From NCBI RefSeq assembly GCF_030010215.1, contig NZ_JASCRR010000004.1:62001-126000 (forward strand): a stretch of 64,000 bases of DNA, given 5' to 3'. The position numbers and the translations under genes are program-made. The notes beneath the pieces were generated by a model. It did no database searches, had not been told where the DNA came from, and worked only from the letters and a program-made list of their open reading frames with translations. Of the stretch, positions 26,668 through 37,124 are shown in pieces. Each line of letters starts with the position of its first letter. The first letter of the stretch is position 1. This DNA is from Tianweitania sp. UT-5YL-CI-8. Lineage in GTDB: Bacteria > Pseudomonadota > Alphaproteobacteria > Rhizobiales > Rhizobiaceae.

Positions 26668-27279
26668 ATGAACACGATTCGATCCATCTGCGTTTACTGC
26701 GGCTCATCTCCCGGCAAGGATGAGATTTATCTCAAGGCCGGACACCAGCTCGGCCGCTCGCTCGCACAGTCCAATGTCCGCCTCGTCTATGGCGGCGGCA
26801 CCAAGGGCATCATGGGCGCGGTCGCCGAGGGCGCCCTGCGCGCAGGCGGCAAGGTCACCGGCATCATCCCGCGCTTCCTGATGAACAAGGAAGCCACCGA
26901 AACCGCCCTCACCCGGCTGGACGAACTGGTCATCACCGAGAACATGCATGAGCGCAAGCACATCATGTTCGAGAAATCCGACGCTTTCGTCGCTTTGCCC
27001 GGCGGCATCGGCACGGTGGAAGAGATCGTCGAGATCATGACCTGGGCGCAGCTCGGCCATCATCGCAAGCCCATCGTCTTCGCCAATATTGCCGGCTTCT
27101 GGGATCCGATGCTGACGCTAATCGACCACATGAAGCAGGAGGGCTTCGTCCACACCTCGCATCTGGTGCAGCCGCTTGTGATCGATCAGGCCGACGCCAT
27201 CGTCGCCGCGATCATGACGGCGGCAAGCGCCGACAACGCTCCCACCGAGGGCGTCAGCACCGTCATCGACAAGATGTAA
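26668..27279 (+). CDS. LOG-family nucleotide phosphoribohydrolase
   Basis: 203 residues, TIGR00730/LOG family. SICVYCGSSPG, LVYGGGTKGIMG, the active-site stretch MHERKH and PGGIGTVEEIVEI are all present. Family members release a base from nucleoside 5'-monophosphates and some activate cytokinins; in rhizobia a cytokinin role is possible but not implied by context. The convergent rarD gene ends 2 bases after its stop. Confidence 0.92.
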   Translation: MNTIRSICVYCGSSPGKDEIYLKAGHQLGRSLAQSNVRLVYGGGTKGIMGAVAEGALRAGGKVTGIIPRFLMNKEATETALTRLDELVITENMHERKHIMFEKSDAFVALPGGIGTVEEIVEIMTWAQLGHHRKPIVFANIAGFWDPMLTLIDHMKQEGFVHTSHLVQPLVIDQADAIVAAIMTAASADNAPTEGVSTVIDKM

Positions 27280-27281
27280 TT

Positions 27282-28208
27282 TCAGGCCGACTTGCGGTCG
27301 CCGAAGAACACCGACCATGTGAAGACGATCAGCGCCGACCAGATGAACAGGAAGGCGACGAAGGTCGACAGTGTGAACGGCTCCTTGAACACGAAGATCG
27401 CGACCAAAAAGATGATGCTGGGCGCAATGTACTGCATCATGCCGATGGTGGAGAGCTTCAAGAGTTTCGCGCCATTGGCATAAAGCATGAGCGGTCCGGC
27501 GGTGGCGATGCCGGAGGCCATGATGAGCCAGGCATCCGTGCCGGCAAGGCTACCGAAATGCGAGTTGCCGGTGGCGACCAGCCAGGCGATGTAGCCGAGC
27601 GCCGGCACGCTGATGATCAGCACTTCGATGAAGAAGCCCTGGTTCGGCCCGATCGGCAGCGACCGCTTGAACATGGCGTAAAAGCCCCAGGACACCGCCA
27701 GGCTCACCGACACCCATGGCAGGCCGCCTCGCCCCCACGTCAGGATGCCGACCGCGATCACGGCGAGGCCGATGGCCACGATCTGCGGCTTCGTCAGCTT
27801 CTCGCCGAGAAACATCGCGGCCAGAAACACGCTGAACAGCGGATTGATGTAGTAGCCAAGCGCAGCCTCGACCGTGCGGCCCGCGCCGATCGCCCAGACA
27901 TAGACGCCCCAGTTAACCGATACGGGGATGGCAGTCAGCACGGCCATCCCCAGCATGCGCGGCGTGCTCAGCGCAACTTTGATGTCCGCCGTCCGACCCA
28001 GCCAGAATATGACGAGACCGGCCAAAGGAACCGACCAGACGGCGCGATGCGCGACCACCTCGGCGGCAGGAATATGCGCGAGAGCTTTCATGTAGAGCGG
28101 CAGCCCGCCCCAGAGCAGATAGGCCGACAGGGCAAAGAGAAAACCGCGTGTCGGCCCGTTGTCAGGCGCGGCGGCATCTTTTTCGGCGCGGGTGGACTGG
28201 ATGGCCAT
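27282..28208 (-). CDS. rarD: EamA-family transporter RarD
   Basis: 308 residues with ten predicted membrane helices. GFLFALSAYLLWGGLPLYMKAL and HRAVWSVPLAGLVI at the N-terminus are characteristic of the RarD branch of the drug/metabolite transporter superfamily. Substrate unknown. Monocistronic by appearance. Confidence 0.9.
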   Translation of the reverse strand: MAIQSTRAEKDAAAPDNGPTRGFLFALSAYLLWGGLPLYMKALAHIPAAEVVAHRAVWSVPLAGLVIFWLGRTADIKVALSTPRMLGMAVLTAIPVSVNWGVYVWAIGAGRTVEAALGYYINPLFSVFLAAMFLGEKLTKPQIVAIGLAVIAVGILTWGRGGLPWVSVSLAVSWGFYAMFKRSLPIGPNQGFFIEVLIISVPALGYIAWLVATGNSHFGSLAGTDAWLIMASGIATAGPLMLYANGAKLLKLSTIGMMQYIAPSIIFLVAIFVFKEPFTLSTFVAFLFIWSALIVFTWSVFFGDRKSA

Positions 28209-28331
28209 GATTCAGCCTATGCACCCGCAGCGCACGGCAAGCCATTGCAAACTTCTAATGGTTCAGTCGCTTTTCGTTGATGGATCAATACGCAGGATGC
28301 CCAGCGATTGGGCACCGTCCGCCCAACGACG

Positions 28332-29948
28332 CTACTCCGCCGCCACCAATCCTGCCATTTCGCGGTTTTTCATCAGCTTGTAGACGATGGAATCCATCAA
28401 GGCCTGAAACGAGGCTTCGATGATGTTGTCAGACACACCCACGGTCCACCACCGCGCGCCGGTGGCGTCATGCGATTCGATCAGCACGCGGGTGATGGCC
28501 TCCGTGCCGCCATTGAGGATACGCACCTTGTAGTCCGCCAATTCCAGATCGCCGATCTCGTGCTGGAACTTGCCGAGATCCTTGCGCAGCGCCAGATCGA
28601 GCGCGTTGACCGGGCCATGGCCCTCGGCCACTGACATGCGCTCCTCGCCGTCGACCACCACCTTCACGATGGCTTCCGACACGGTCTTGATGTTGCCATT
28701 GGCGTCGAAGCGCCGCTCGATCATGCAGCGGAAGCTGGTGACGTTGAAGAATTCCGGCACCGTATGCAGCATCTTGCGCGCGAGGAGCTCGAAGCTCGCA
28801 TCCGCGCCCTCATAGGCATAGCCTTCTGCCTCGCGCTCCTTGACCACGGCGATCAGCGCATCCAGCCGCTGGTCGTTGCGCGGCACCTCGATGCCGCGCC
28901 GCTTCAACTCGGCGATGAAGTTGGCCTTGCCGCCCTGGTCCGACACCATCACCTTGCGCCGGTTGCCCACAGTCTCTGGCGGCACATGCTCATAGGTCGC
29001 CGGCTCCTTGATCAGCGCCGAGGCATGAATGCCCGCCTTGGTGGCGAAGGCAGAGCCGCCGACATAGGGCGCCTGCGCCTCAGGCGCGCGGTTGAGCAGT
29101 TCGTCGAACGCCCGAGACAGCCGCGAGATGCCAGCAAGCCCCTCTTGCGAGATGCCGGTTACGAAGCGGTCGGCGTAGAGCGGTTTGAGCATCAAAGTGG
29201 GGATCAGCGTGATCAGGTTGGCGTTGCCGCAACGCTCGCCAAGGCCGTTCAGCGTGCCCTGCACCTGGCGTACGCCTGCCTCTATTGCCGCGAGCGAATT
29301 GGCCACCGCCTGGCCGGTGTCGTCATGCGCATGGATGCCGAGCCGCGCGCCCGGCAGCCCGGAGGCAATCACTTTGCCGACGATCTCGCGCACCTCGGCC
29401 GGCTGCGTGCCGCCATTGGTGTCGCACAGCACAACCCAGCGTGCGCCGGCATCCAGCGCCGTTCGCGCGCAGGCCAGCGCATAGTCGGGGTTAGCCTTGA
29501 AGCCATCGAAGAAATGCTCGCAATCGACCAGCGCTTCCTTGCCCGCGGCAATTGCCGCTTGCACCGAGGCGCCGATGGTCTCCAGGTTTTCCTCGTTGGT
29601 GCAGCCCAGCGCCACGCGGACATGATAGTCCCAGCTCTTTGCCACGAAGCAGACCGCGTCCGACTTCGCCTGCAAAAGCCCGGCAAGGCCGGGATCGTTG
29701 GAGGCCGAAACGCCTGCCCGCTTGGTCATGCCGAAGGCGACGAAACTGGCCTTTGCGGTACGGTTCTGGGCAAAGAACGCGGTATCAGTCGGGTTCGCGC
29801 CGGGATAGCCGCCTTCGACATAATCGATGCCGAAACCGTCCAAAAGCTTGGCGATCTCGATCTTGTCCTCGACCGAAAAGTCGATGCCGGGCGTCTGCTG
29901 GCCATCGCGCAGCGTCGTGTCGAAGAGGTAGATGCGTTCTTTGTTCAT
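28332..29948 (-). CDS. cimA: (R)-citramalate synthase
   Basis: Condenses pyruvate and acetyl-CoA to citramalate, the threonine-independent route to isoleucine. 538 residues. LFDTTLRDGQQTPGIDF is the HMGL/LeuA-like active-site start, HAHDDTGQAVANS gives metal ligands, and NLITLIPTL plus the C-terminal regulatory domain (about 390-520) match CimA rather than LeuA. I saw no leader peptide or attenuator in the 55 bases upstream. Confidence 0.92.
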   Translation of the reverse strand: MNKERIYLFDTTLRDGQQTPGIDFSVEDKIEIAKLLDGFGIDYVEGGYPGANPTDTAFFAQNRTAKASFVAFGMTKRAGVSASNDPGLAGLLQAKSDAVCFVAKSWDYHVRVALGCTNEENLETIGASVQAAIAAGKEALVDCEHFFDGFKANPDYALACARTALDAGARWVVLCDTNGGTQPAEVREIVGKVIASGLPGARLGIHAHDDTGQAVANSLAAIEAGVRQVQGTLNGLGERCGNANLITLIPTLMLKPLYADRFVTGISQEGLAGISRLSRAFDELLNRAPEAQAPYVGGSAFATKAGIHASALIKEPATYEHVPPETVGNRRKVMVSDQGGKANFIAELKRRGIEVPRNDQRLDALIAVVKEREAEGYAYEGADASFELLARKMLHTVPEFFNVTSFRCMIERRFDANGNIKTVSEAIVKVVVDGEERMSVAEGHGPVNALDLALRKDLGKFQHEIGDLELADYKVRILNGGTEAITRVLIESHDATGARWWTVGVSDNIIEASFQALMDSIVYKLMKNREMAGLVAAE

Positions 29949-30003
29949 TTCGGATGCCTGTACGCGCTTTGTCAGCGCGGTTGGGTGTCTATCGAATTTG
30001 GGC

Positions 30004-31426
<1,423 letters not shown>

Positions 31427-31430
<4 letters not shown>

Positions 31431-31918
31431 GATCTGCCCTCCGGAGGCCATTGATCGGTGTCGTGGTCGGGATGCTGGTAGGAAACGAGATGGGCGAGGA
31501 AATCGGTCGCGCCGACATCGGCCATGGTGTCCTCGCCCGGCAGTTCGGGCACGCCGTCGACGTAAGGCAGCTTCGCCTCGATGCCCCACTGGATCGTGGG
31601 CGCGATGCTTTCGGCCTCGTCGAAGCTGCCGATGGTCAGCGCCATGCCGTCGGGCGCCTCATAGGTCAGCGGCGTTCCGCACTCGCCGCAAAAGCCGCGC
31701 CTGCCGACATTGGACGACTGGAACCGCTTCGGCTCGCCCCGCGTCCAAATCACCTCGGCACCGCGCACCGAAACCAGCGGCTCGTAGAAACCGCCTACGG
31801 CTTTCTGGCACATGCGGCAGTGGCACACCGAGGCATCGCCCAGCGCGCCCTCGACGCGGAAACGTACGGCGCCGCACTGGCATCCGCCTGTATAGACCGG
31901 CCTGTTGTCGAGGCTCAT
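31427..31918 (-). CDS. GFA-family zinc protein 2
   Basis: 163 residues, same architecture as its neighbour: GGCQCGAVRFRV, CHCRMCQKAVG, FCGECGTPLTY. The two share recognisable sequence throughout, including the ending SYQHPDHDTDQWP versus [13 protein letters not shown], so they arose by tandem duplication. First gene of the GFA-GFA-pip operon. Start at the ATG at 31918; the longer frame upstream overlaps the DUF559 gene. Confidence 0.9.
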
Positions 31919-31952
31919 GCAGTTCCTCCCTGGTTTGCAGCGTTTTGCGCCA

Positions 31953-32315
31953 TCAGCCCTGCCCGATGACGATATGCTGGCACACACCATCAATATCCCT
32001 GTGCACGTCATCGTTCCAGAAGCGCAGAATGGTCCAGCCGGCGGAACGGAGGACAGTGTCGCGCATCGCGTCGTATTCGGCTTGCGCAGCTTCGCCATGC
32101 TGGGAACCGTCGACTTCGACGACCAAGCGCTTCGCCGAACAGGCGAAATCGACAATATAGGGTCCGATCGGCACTTGCCGCCTGAAGGAGAGCCCCATCA
32201 GCCTGTGTGCCCGAAGCTCGTTCCAAAGCTTCAACTCAGCCTCTGTCATGACCTTGCGCATCGATCTGGCATTTTTACGCTGGCGCGGGGCGACAATCTC
32301 ATGCGGCATGGACAT
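31953..32315 (-). CDS. DUF559 (Vsr-like) endonuclease-fold protein
   Basis: 120 residues. MTEAELKLWNELRAHRL, FRRQVPIGPYIVDFAC and LVVEVDGSQH match DUF559, a family with a PD-(D/E)xK-like core (D in IVDF, E-x-D in VEVDG). Such proteins are frequent near repeats in rhizobia; cellular role unknown. A palindromic repeat begins 28 bases upstream. Confidence 0.85.
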   Translation of the reverse strand: MSMPHEIVAPRQRKNARSMRKVMTEAELKLWNELRAHRLMGLSFRRQVPIGPYIVDFACSAKRLVVEVDGSQHGEAAQAEYDAMRDTVLRSAGWTILRFWNDDVHRDIDGVCQHIVIGQG

Positions 32316-32343
32316 CTCCTTGCCGGTCTTTCAGCGCTCTACG

Positions 32344-32503
32344 GCGCCCCCCTCTGTCCTGCCGGACATCTCCCCCGCATGGGGGGAGATCAGCAGCTGC
32401 GCGCTCGGCGCCTCTTTTGCAACGCCTGCGATTGGCGAAAGCCGACGCGACATCCAATCTCCCCCCATGCGGGGGAGATGTCCGGCAGGACAGAGGGGGG
32501 CGC
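32344..32503. repeat. Palindromic intergenic repeat, copy B
   Basis: Inverted arms 32344-32390 and 32457-32503 match over about 47 bases, with CTGTCCTGCCGGACATCTCC at the core. The family is the same as copy A, but the arms read TGTCC/GGACA instead of TGGCC/GGCCA, a compensatory change that keeps the hairpin. The spacer's GATTGGCGAAAG matches copy A in the opposite orientation. Lies between cysS and the DUF559 gene. Confidence 0.85.
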
Positions 32504-32552
32504 TGTCCCGCCAACGTCTCCACGCAGCAAAGGCGAGCGGCCAATCCCATCG

Positions 32553-34121
32553 CTATCTCTTGACCTCCCAGGTCGTCACCCGTTCACCGGTGACCGGGTC
32601 CTTGCCGTCTTTCAGTTGGATGCCCTGGGCGAGAAGTTGTTCACGAACGCTGTCGGCCTCTGACCAATTTTTCAGAGACAAATGAATAATCCTAAGCGCG
32701 ATTTGGCTGGCTATAAGGTCAGGTAAAAGGCCCAACTTTTCCGCCGCAACAAACTCGCGAACAGTCGGACGATTGACCAATACAGGTAGGAATTCTGATT
32801 TATTTGCTATACTGTTAAATCGCGCGTTTTCATCTTCAACAATCCCCTCCGGCTGATCATATCGCCGCTGAAGGTGTTTGGTCCAAGGCAAAGCGCCTAA
32901 CACTCCGAGGTCAGCTCCAAACTGGCTGAGCGCCTCCAAATCGACTTTAGCCTGGTTTTCTGTGCGAGTGAGATACTGGATTGCCTCTGGAGTATTTAGA
33001 TCCTCTGACAAAATCTCGACCAATTCGGGGGAAGGTGGCCTCCTCAAAGCATCGATGGAAAGTTCGCTCAGCAAACTTCCCCAAATCTTCAATTTATTCT
33101 CCGCTTCCTCCAACCGCCTCACACTGAAATCGATCGGCTCGCGGTAGTGCGTCATCAGCATGGCGAGGCGCAGCACCTCGCCCGGCCACTTCCGGCCGCC
33201 GAAGGCCTCCGTCTCCATCAGCTCGTTGATCGTGTAGAAATTGCCCAGACTCTTGGACATCTTCTGGCCTTCGACCTGCAGAAAGCCGTTGTGCAGCCAG
33301 TAGTTGGCCATGACGTCCGTGCCATGGGCGCAGCGCGACTGGGCGATCTCGTTTTCGTGGTGCGGGAAGATCAGGTCGAGCCCGCCGCCATGGATGTCGA
33401 ACACGTCGCCGAGATAGGCCGCGGACATGGCCGAGCACTCGATGTGCCAGCCCGGCCTTCCGCGGCCCCAGGGGCTGTCCCAGCCCGGCTCCTCCGGGGA
33501 CGATTGTTTCCACAGCACGAAGTCGGCGGGGGTCTTCTTATGCGCATCGACCTCGACGCGCGCGCCGGCCTGCTGCTCGTCCAGCGGCCGCTTCGACAGT
33601 TGCCCGTAATCTGCCATGGAGGCTGTGTCGAACAGCACTTCGCCATTGGTTTCATAGGCATGGCCGCGTTCGATCAGACGCTGAATCAACGTGATCATGT
33701 CTGTCTTGCCATCTGCGCGCGGCTGCACGAACTCGGTCGCGCGCGGCTCTACCGTCGGCTCAAGGCAGCCCAGTGCCTTGACGTCGGCATGGAACTGGTT
33801 GGCGGTCTTTTCCGTCACCCGGCGGATCGCCTCGTTCAACGGCAGATCGGGAAAATCGCGCAGGGCACGCGCGTTGATCTTGTCGTCCACGTCGGTGATG
33901 TTGCGGACATAGGTCACCGCCGTCTCGCCATAGAGATGGCGCAGCAGCCGGAACAGCACATCGAAGACGATGACGGGCCGCGCATTGCCGATATGGGCGA
34001 AGTCGTAGACCGTCGGGCCGCAGACATACATCCGCACGTTACCGGCATCGATGGGGACGAAATCCTCCTTCGACCGCGTCAGCGTGTTGTAAAGCCGCAA
34101 ACCCCTGGACGCCTCGGACAT
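32553..34121 (-). CDS. cysS: Cysteine-tRNA ligase, with an atypical 3' segment
   Basis: Charges tRNA-Cys. 522 residues, full length. Zinc ligand C34 in [12 protein letters not shown] motif as HIGN (from H43), WHIECSAMS and KMSKSLGNF (about 286-290). Residues about 333-484 (DNA roughly 32670-33125) are read from clearly AT-richer DNA, about 49% GC over 32701-33120 by my count versus 60% or more on either side, with rare codons such as AGG, ATA, ATT, TTG and TCT. The frame is unbroken and the final residues ([11 protein letters not shown]) look native. It may be a recombinant gene; the catalytic half is ordinary. Confidence 0.95.
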   Translation of the reverse strand: MSEASRGLRLYNTLTRSKEDFVPIDAGNVRMYVCGPTVYDFAHIGNARPVIVFDVLFRLLRHLYGETAVTYVRNITDVDDKINARALRDFPDLPLNEAIRRVTEKTANQFHADVKALGCLEPTVEPRATEFVQPRADGKTDMITLIQRLIERGHAYETNGEVLFDTASMADYGQLSKRPLDEQQAGARVEVDAHKKTPADFVLWKQSSPEEPGWDSPWGRGRPGWHIECSAMSAAYLGDVFDIHGGGLDLIFPHHENEIAQSRCAHGTDVMANYWLHNGFLQVEGQKMSKSLGNFYTINELMETEAFGGRKWPGEVLRLAMLMTHYREPIDFSVRRLEEAENKLKIWGSLLSELSIDALRRPPSPELVEILSEDLNTPEAIQYLTRTENQAKVDLEALSQFGADLGVLGALPWTKHLQRRYDQPEGIVEDENARFNSIANKSEFLPVLVNRPTVREFVAAEKLGLLPDLIASQIALRIIHLSLKNWSEADSVREQLLAQGIQLKDGKDPVTGERVTTWEVKR

Positions 34122-34502
34122 AACCCACTTCCCCTCATTCGGCGCCTGCCGAACACGTGTCGCGGCCTGCTGGCCGGGGCGTTTGTCCTGTCTTTGGGAG
34201 ATGAGGCGAAAACGTCCGGACCAGCGCGAGCGCTAGCCAATAATGCAGATGCCGCAGATGGCAAAAGACGTTTTCATGGCCGCTTTATCGCGCCCCCACC
34301 TGTTGCCGTCAAGACGCAGCGTCAAGAATTGTGAACGGAAAAACAGGGTCAAAACCGGAACAATGCCGCAAAGAAACATTTGGTTAAACATGTCGCCACT
34401 CTGATGAAACATTCGGCGGCTAACGGAAACGATAGCCACCATTCGGTCCAAGTTGGACCGCAGCAGCAGTGAGCACCCGCAACAGACCTTAGGGAAGAGA
34501 CA
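34122..34502. other. Intergenic region between cysS and a small gene
   Basis: 381 bases without a convincing gene. It must carry the minus-strand cysS promoter and the plus-strand promoter of the 56-codon gene. Visible structure is the 17-base palindrome at 34444-34460; an AT-richer stretch (about 34340-34440) is where a promoter would be expected. Confidence 0.5.
34444..34460. promoter_or_regulatory. Perfect 17-base palindrome before the small gene
   Basis: CGGTCCAA-G-TTGGACCG, 8-base arms around a single G, 42 bases before the small gene's ATG. It could be a repressor-binding site or a leader hairpin. Confidence 0.45.
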
Positions 34503-34673
34503 ATGAAACGGCCTCAAAGCCAAGTCGACAAGACCCAGCCACAGAAGACCGAGCTGCACAAACAGTACCGTGCCATCGGTCCAGCAGCCATCGCCGCGGC
34601 ACTCGTCTTCTCGCGCAAGCGCAAGCCGATGGTCACGACAGCGTCCAGCCTGAAGTCAGGCAAGGCTGCGTAA
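34503..34673 (+). CDS. Small basic protein, 56 residues
   Basis: Begins MKRPQSQVDKTQPQKTELHK and ends SSLKSGKAA; a short hydrophobic run (AIGPAAIAAALVF) is flanked by basic residues (SRKRK). AGGGAAGAG lies at proper distance before the ATG and the codons have the high GC third positions of real genes here. The hydrophobic stretch is only about 13 residues, so it is probably not a full membrane span. Its last 18 bases overlap the convergent LysE gene. Family not recognised. Confidence 0.65.
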   Translation: MKRPQSQVDKTQPQKTELHKQYRAIGPAAIAAALVFSRKRKPMVTTASSLKSGKAA

Positions 34674-35279
34674 AAGGCTGATTGCGATCGCGGCCATGAC
34701 GAGCCCGATCAGCACATCGAGCACGCGCCAGGCCGACGGCCTGGCAAACAGCGGCTGCAACAGCCGCGCGCCATAGCCGAGCGCGAAGAACCAGACGAAG
34801 GATGCGAGGCAAGCGCCCGCGCCATAGGCGATGCGGCCCGCCCCTTGATAGGCGGCCGACAGCGAGCCGAGCAGGACCACCGTGTCGAGATAGACATGCG
34901 GGTTCAGGAAGGTGAATGCCAGGCACGCGGCAATTGCCGGCATCAATCGCGGCTCGCCCTGCCTTGCAGCTTGCAGCGCCTCAGGCTTCATCGCCCGCCG
35001 GAACGCGATAAATGCATAAGCCAACAGGAACGCCGCTCCGCCGAGCGTCACGACCGTGATCAGGCGGGGCGAAGACGAGATCAGCGTGCCAAGGCCGGCT
35101 ACTCCAACCGCAATCAGAAGCGCATCGGATAAAGCGCAAATCAGGCACAGCACGAAGACATGCTGGCGCATCAGCCCCTGGCGCAGGATGAAAGCATTCT
35201 GCGCGCCGATCGCAATGATGAGCGATCCGCCAAGCAGGAAACCGGAAAGAGCGGCTGGGAGAAGCGTCGAGATATCCAC
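34656..35279 (-). CDS. LysE/ArgO-family amino-acid exporter
   Basis: 207 residues, about six membrane helices. The N-terminal LPAALSGFLLGGSLIIAIGAQNAFILRQG contains the LysE hallmark GAQNAFVLRQG-like motif. Family members export basic amino acids. Starts with GTG at 35277-35279. No LysG/ArgP-type regulator lies next to it. Confidence 0.92.
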   Translation of the reverse strand: MDISTLLPAALSGFLLGGSLIIAIGAQNAFILRQGLMRQHVFVLCLICALSDALLIAVGVAGLGTLISSSPRLITVVTLGGAAFLLAYAFIAFRRAMKPEALQAARQGEPRLMPAIAACLAFTFLNPHVYLDTVVLLGSLSAAYQGAGRIAYGAGACLASFVWFFALGYGARLLQPLFARPSAWRVLDVLIGLVMAAIAISLLRSLA

Positions 35280-35299
35280 GCTGTCGTTCTAGTGCAGTC

Positions 35300-36070
35300 T
35301 CAGAACAACGTCATCTGCTTGCTGTCGCTGGCCTCATTTTTCGGCTTGGCTGGCTTTGCGGCCAGAGGTTCAAGACTTTCCACCAAACGCTCCTGAAGCT
35401 CGACGCCGACATTGGCCACCTTGTTGACCTTGTCGGAAACGGGGATGGCCTCGAAGAAGCCGGGCTCGACCGGCCGAAGCAGATCCGCCACATCGCGTGG
35501 CTCCTGCGTCCGGCAATCGAGCCAGCGCGCGAAATCCTCGGGACGGATCACCACCGGCATGCGTTCGTGGATATCGGCGATTTCGCCGGTGGCTGATGTC
35601 GTCAGGATCGCCGCAGTGTCGATTTCCGAACCGCCGGCATCGGCATAAGGCTCGAACAGCCCGCCGAACGCCACCAGCCCGCCCTGGCGCGGCCGTATCC
35701 AGTAGGTCTGCCGCTGGTTGTTAGACAGCTTGCGCCATTCGTAGAAGCCGGAGGCCGGAAACAGTACGCGCCGGTGGCGCATGGCGGTGCGGAACGATGC
35801 CTTTTCGGATGCGGTTTCCGAGCGCGCATTGAACAGAAGCGGCATGTCGGCCGGGTTCTTGGTCCAGCCGGGAATCAGCCCCCAGCGCGCCAGCATCGCC
35901 ATCCGGTCCGGCAGGTTCGAACCTGGCTCGCGCGGCGGGGCAGCGGTGACGATCAAAACCGGCTGGGTCGGCGCAATGTTGTAACGCGCCGGAAAATCCT
36001 CCAGTTCGGCCACACCCATGAAGGCTGCCGTCTGGTCGGGCGTTGCAGTCAGCGCAAAACGTCCGCACAT
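35300..36070 (-). CDS. SRAP-domain (YedK/HMCES-like) protein
   Basis: Shields abasic sites in single-stranded DNA by forming a covalent link through Cys2. 256 residues from the ATG at 36070, giving MCGRFAL, with the nucleophilic Cys at position 2. RYNIAPTQPV, FNARSETASEKASFR, FPASGFYEW and HERMPVVI are all SRAP motifs. The frame upstream of 36070 is open but must be untranslated, because Cys2 has to be N-terminal after Met removal. Confidence 0.94.
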   Translation of the reverse strand: MCGRFALTATPDQTAAFMGVAELEDFPARYNIAPTQPVLIVTAAPPREPGSNLPDRMAMLARWGLIPGWTKNPADMPLLFNARSETASEKASFRTAMRHRRVLFPASGFYEWRKLSNNQRQTYWIRPRQGGLVAFGGLFEPYADAGGSEIDTAAILTTSATGEIADIHERMPVVIRPEDFARWLDCRTQEPRDVADLLRPVEPGFFEAIPVSDKVNKVANVGVELQERLVESLEPLAAKPAKPKNEASDSKQMTLF

Positions 36071-36187
36071 GGCTTTTACTTTCCAGAAATCTCGTTCCCC
36101 GAAAGTGGGGAGAGAAAGCGGCTGCCGCAACCGGCAAAGGCTGATAGAATCGCCCCGTCCACAGCAAGCCGCGATGAGGAACCGCAT

Positions 36188-36625
36188 TTGACCACGCCAG
36201 CCGAAATTCCGGCCGTCTCCGTCGCCCTCGTGCGCGGCGATACCGTCATGCTGGTGCGGCGCGGACACGCACCGTCCAAAGGCCTGTACGCCTTTCCTGG
36301 CGGACGGGTCGAGCAAGGCGAAACTCTGGAAGAAGCGGCGCGACGCGAACTCCTGGAGGAAACCGGGCTTGAGACCGCCGATCTTCGGCCGGTGCGCGAG
36401 ATCGTCATCGACAGCCGCCGGGAGGACAAGTCCTTCTTCTACCGACTGACCGTATTTACCGGCAACCATATCGGCGGCGAGCCGGTGGCCGGCGACGATG
36501 CCGACGAGGCGAGCTTTCTGACGATGGAACAGATGCAGGCGCTGCCGCTGACCGATTCGACGCTGGAGATCGTCATCGAATTGCTGGGCGAAGGCAGCGA
36601 TCCTGCCATGCGCTTGACAAATTGA
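36188..36625 (+). CDS. Nudix hydrolase
   Basis: 145 residues. The Nudix box is complete: GGRVEQGETLEEAARREL followed by LEETGL. It hydrolyses a nucleoside diphosphate linked to some group; which one cannot be told. I take the TTG at 36188 because GAGGAA lies at good spacing and homologues begin just before IPAVSVALVRG; no ATG fits as well. Its stop is followed after 17 bases by the next gene. Confidence 0.88.
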   Translation: MTTPAEIPAVSVALVRGDTVMLVRRGHAPSKGLYAFPGGRVEQGETLEEAARRELLEETGLETADLRPVREIVIDSRREDKSFFYRLTVFTGNHIGGEPVAGDDADEASFLTMEQMQALPLTDSTLEIVIELLGEGSDPAMRLTN

Positions 36626-36642
36626 GGGGGCATCAGCGCGCC

Positions 36643-37014
36643 ATGCGCGGACGTTTTGTCATAGCACTGTCGATGGTCTCTGCCCTTTGCCTGGCCCAGC
36701 CGGCGCAGGCTGCGGAAGCGCCGTTCGATGCCGGTTTGGCGCGGCTGGCCGAGGTGCTGGGCTCGCTGCATTTCCTGCGCAATCTGTGCGGGGAAAAAGG
36801 CACCGAATGGCGCGACGAGATGGAAAAGCTGCTGGCTTCCGAAAACCCCTCGCCCGAGCAGCGGACCAGGCTGGTTGCCGGATTCAACCGAGGCTATCGC
36901 TCGTTCGACGCCTCTTACACCTCCTGCACGCCTTCCGCGACCGTCGCCATCGACCGCTACATGAAAGAAGGCGAAGCATTGAGCCGGGACATCGCATCCC
37001 GTTACGGCAACTGA
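36643..37014 (+). CDS. TIGR02301-family secreted protein
   Basis: 123 residues. MRGRFVIALSMVSALCLAQPAQA is a signal peptide. The mature part LARLAEVLGSLHFLRNLCGEKGTEWRDEMEKLL and RLVAGFNRGYRSFDASYTSC matches the Rhizobiales-restricted TIGR02301 family; two Cys may pair. Function unknown. I chose the ATG at 36643 over a TTG at 36622 because GAGGGGG sits upstream of it. Probably cotranscribed with the Nudix gene. Confidence 0.85.
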   Translation: MRGRFVIALSMVSALCLAQPAQAAEAPFDAGLARLAEVLGSLHFLRNLCGEKGTEWRDEMEKLLASENPSPEQRTRLVAGFNRGYRSFDASYTSCTPSATVAIDRYMKEGEALSRDIASRYGN

Positions 37015-37090
37015 ACGCGCTCCGTGCAGAGCAAATGCTCATGGCGTGGGCATATGACATTTTTGCATAGCAAATATGCAAAAATTGCAA

Positions 37091-37118
37091 TTGATGAAAT
37101 CAAAGGCTTTCCCTACAT
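37091..37118 (+). promoter_or_regulatory. Candidate promoter of the anti-SD RNA
   Basis: TTGATG (37091-37096), 16-base spacer, CTACAT (37113-37118), close to the rhizobial CTTGAC/CTATAT-type consensus. The start would fall near 37125, exactly where the first hairpin of the RNA begins. Confidence 0.5.
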
Positions 37119-37124
37119 TTGACT

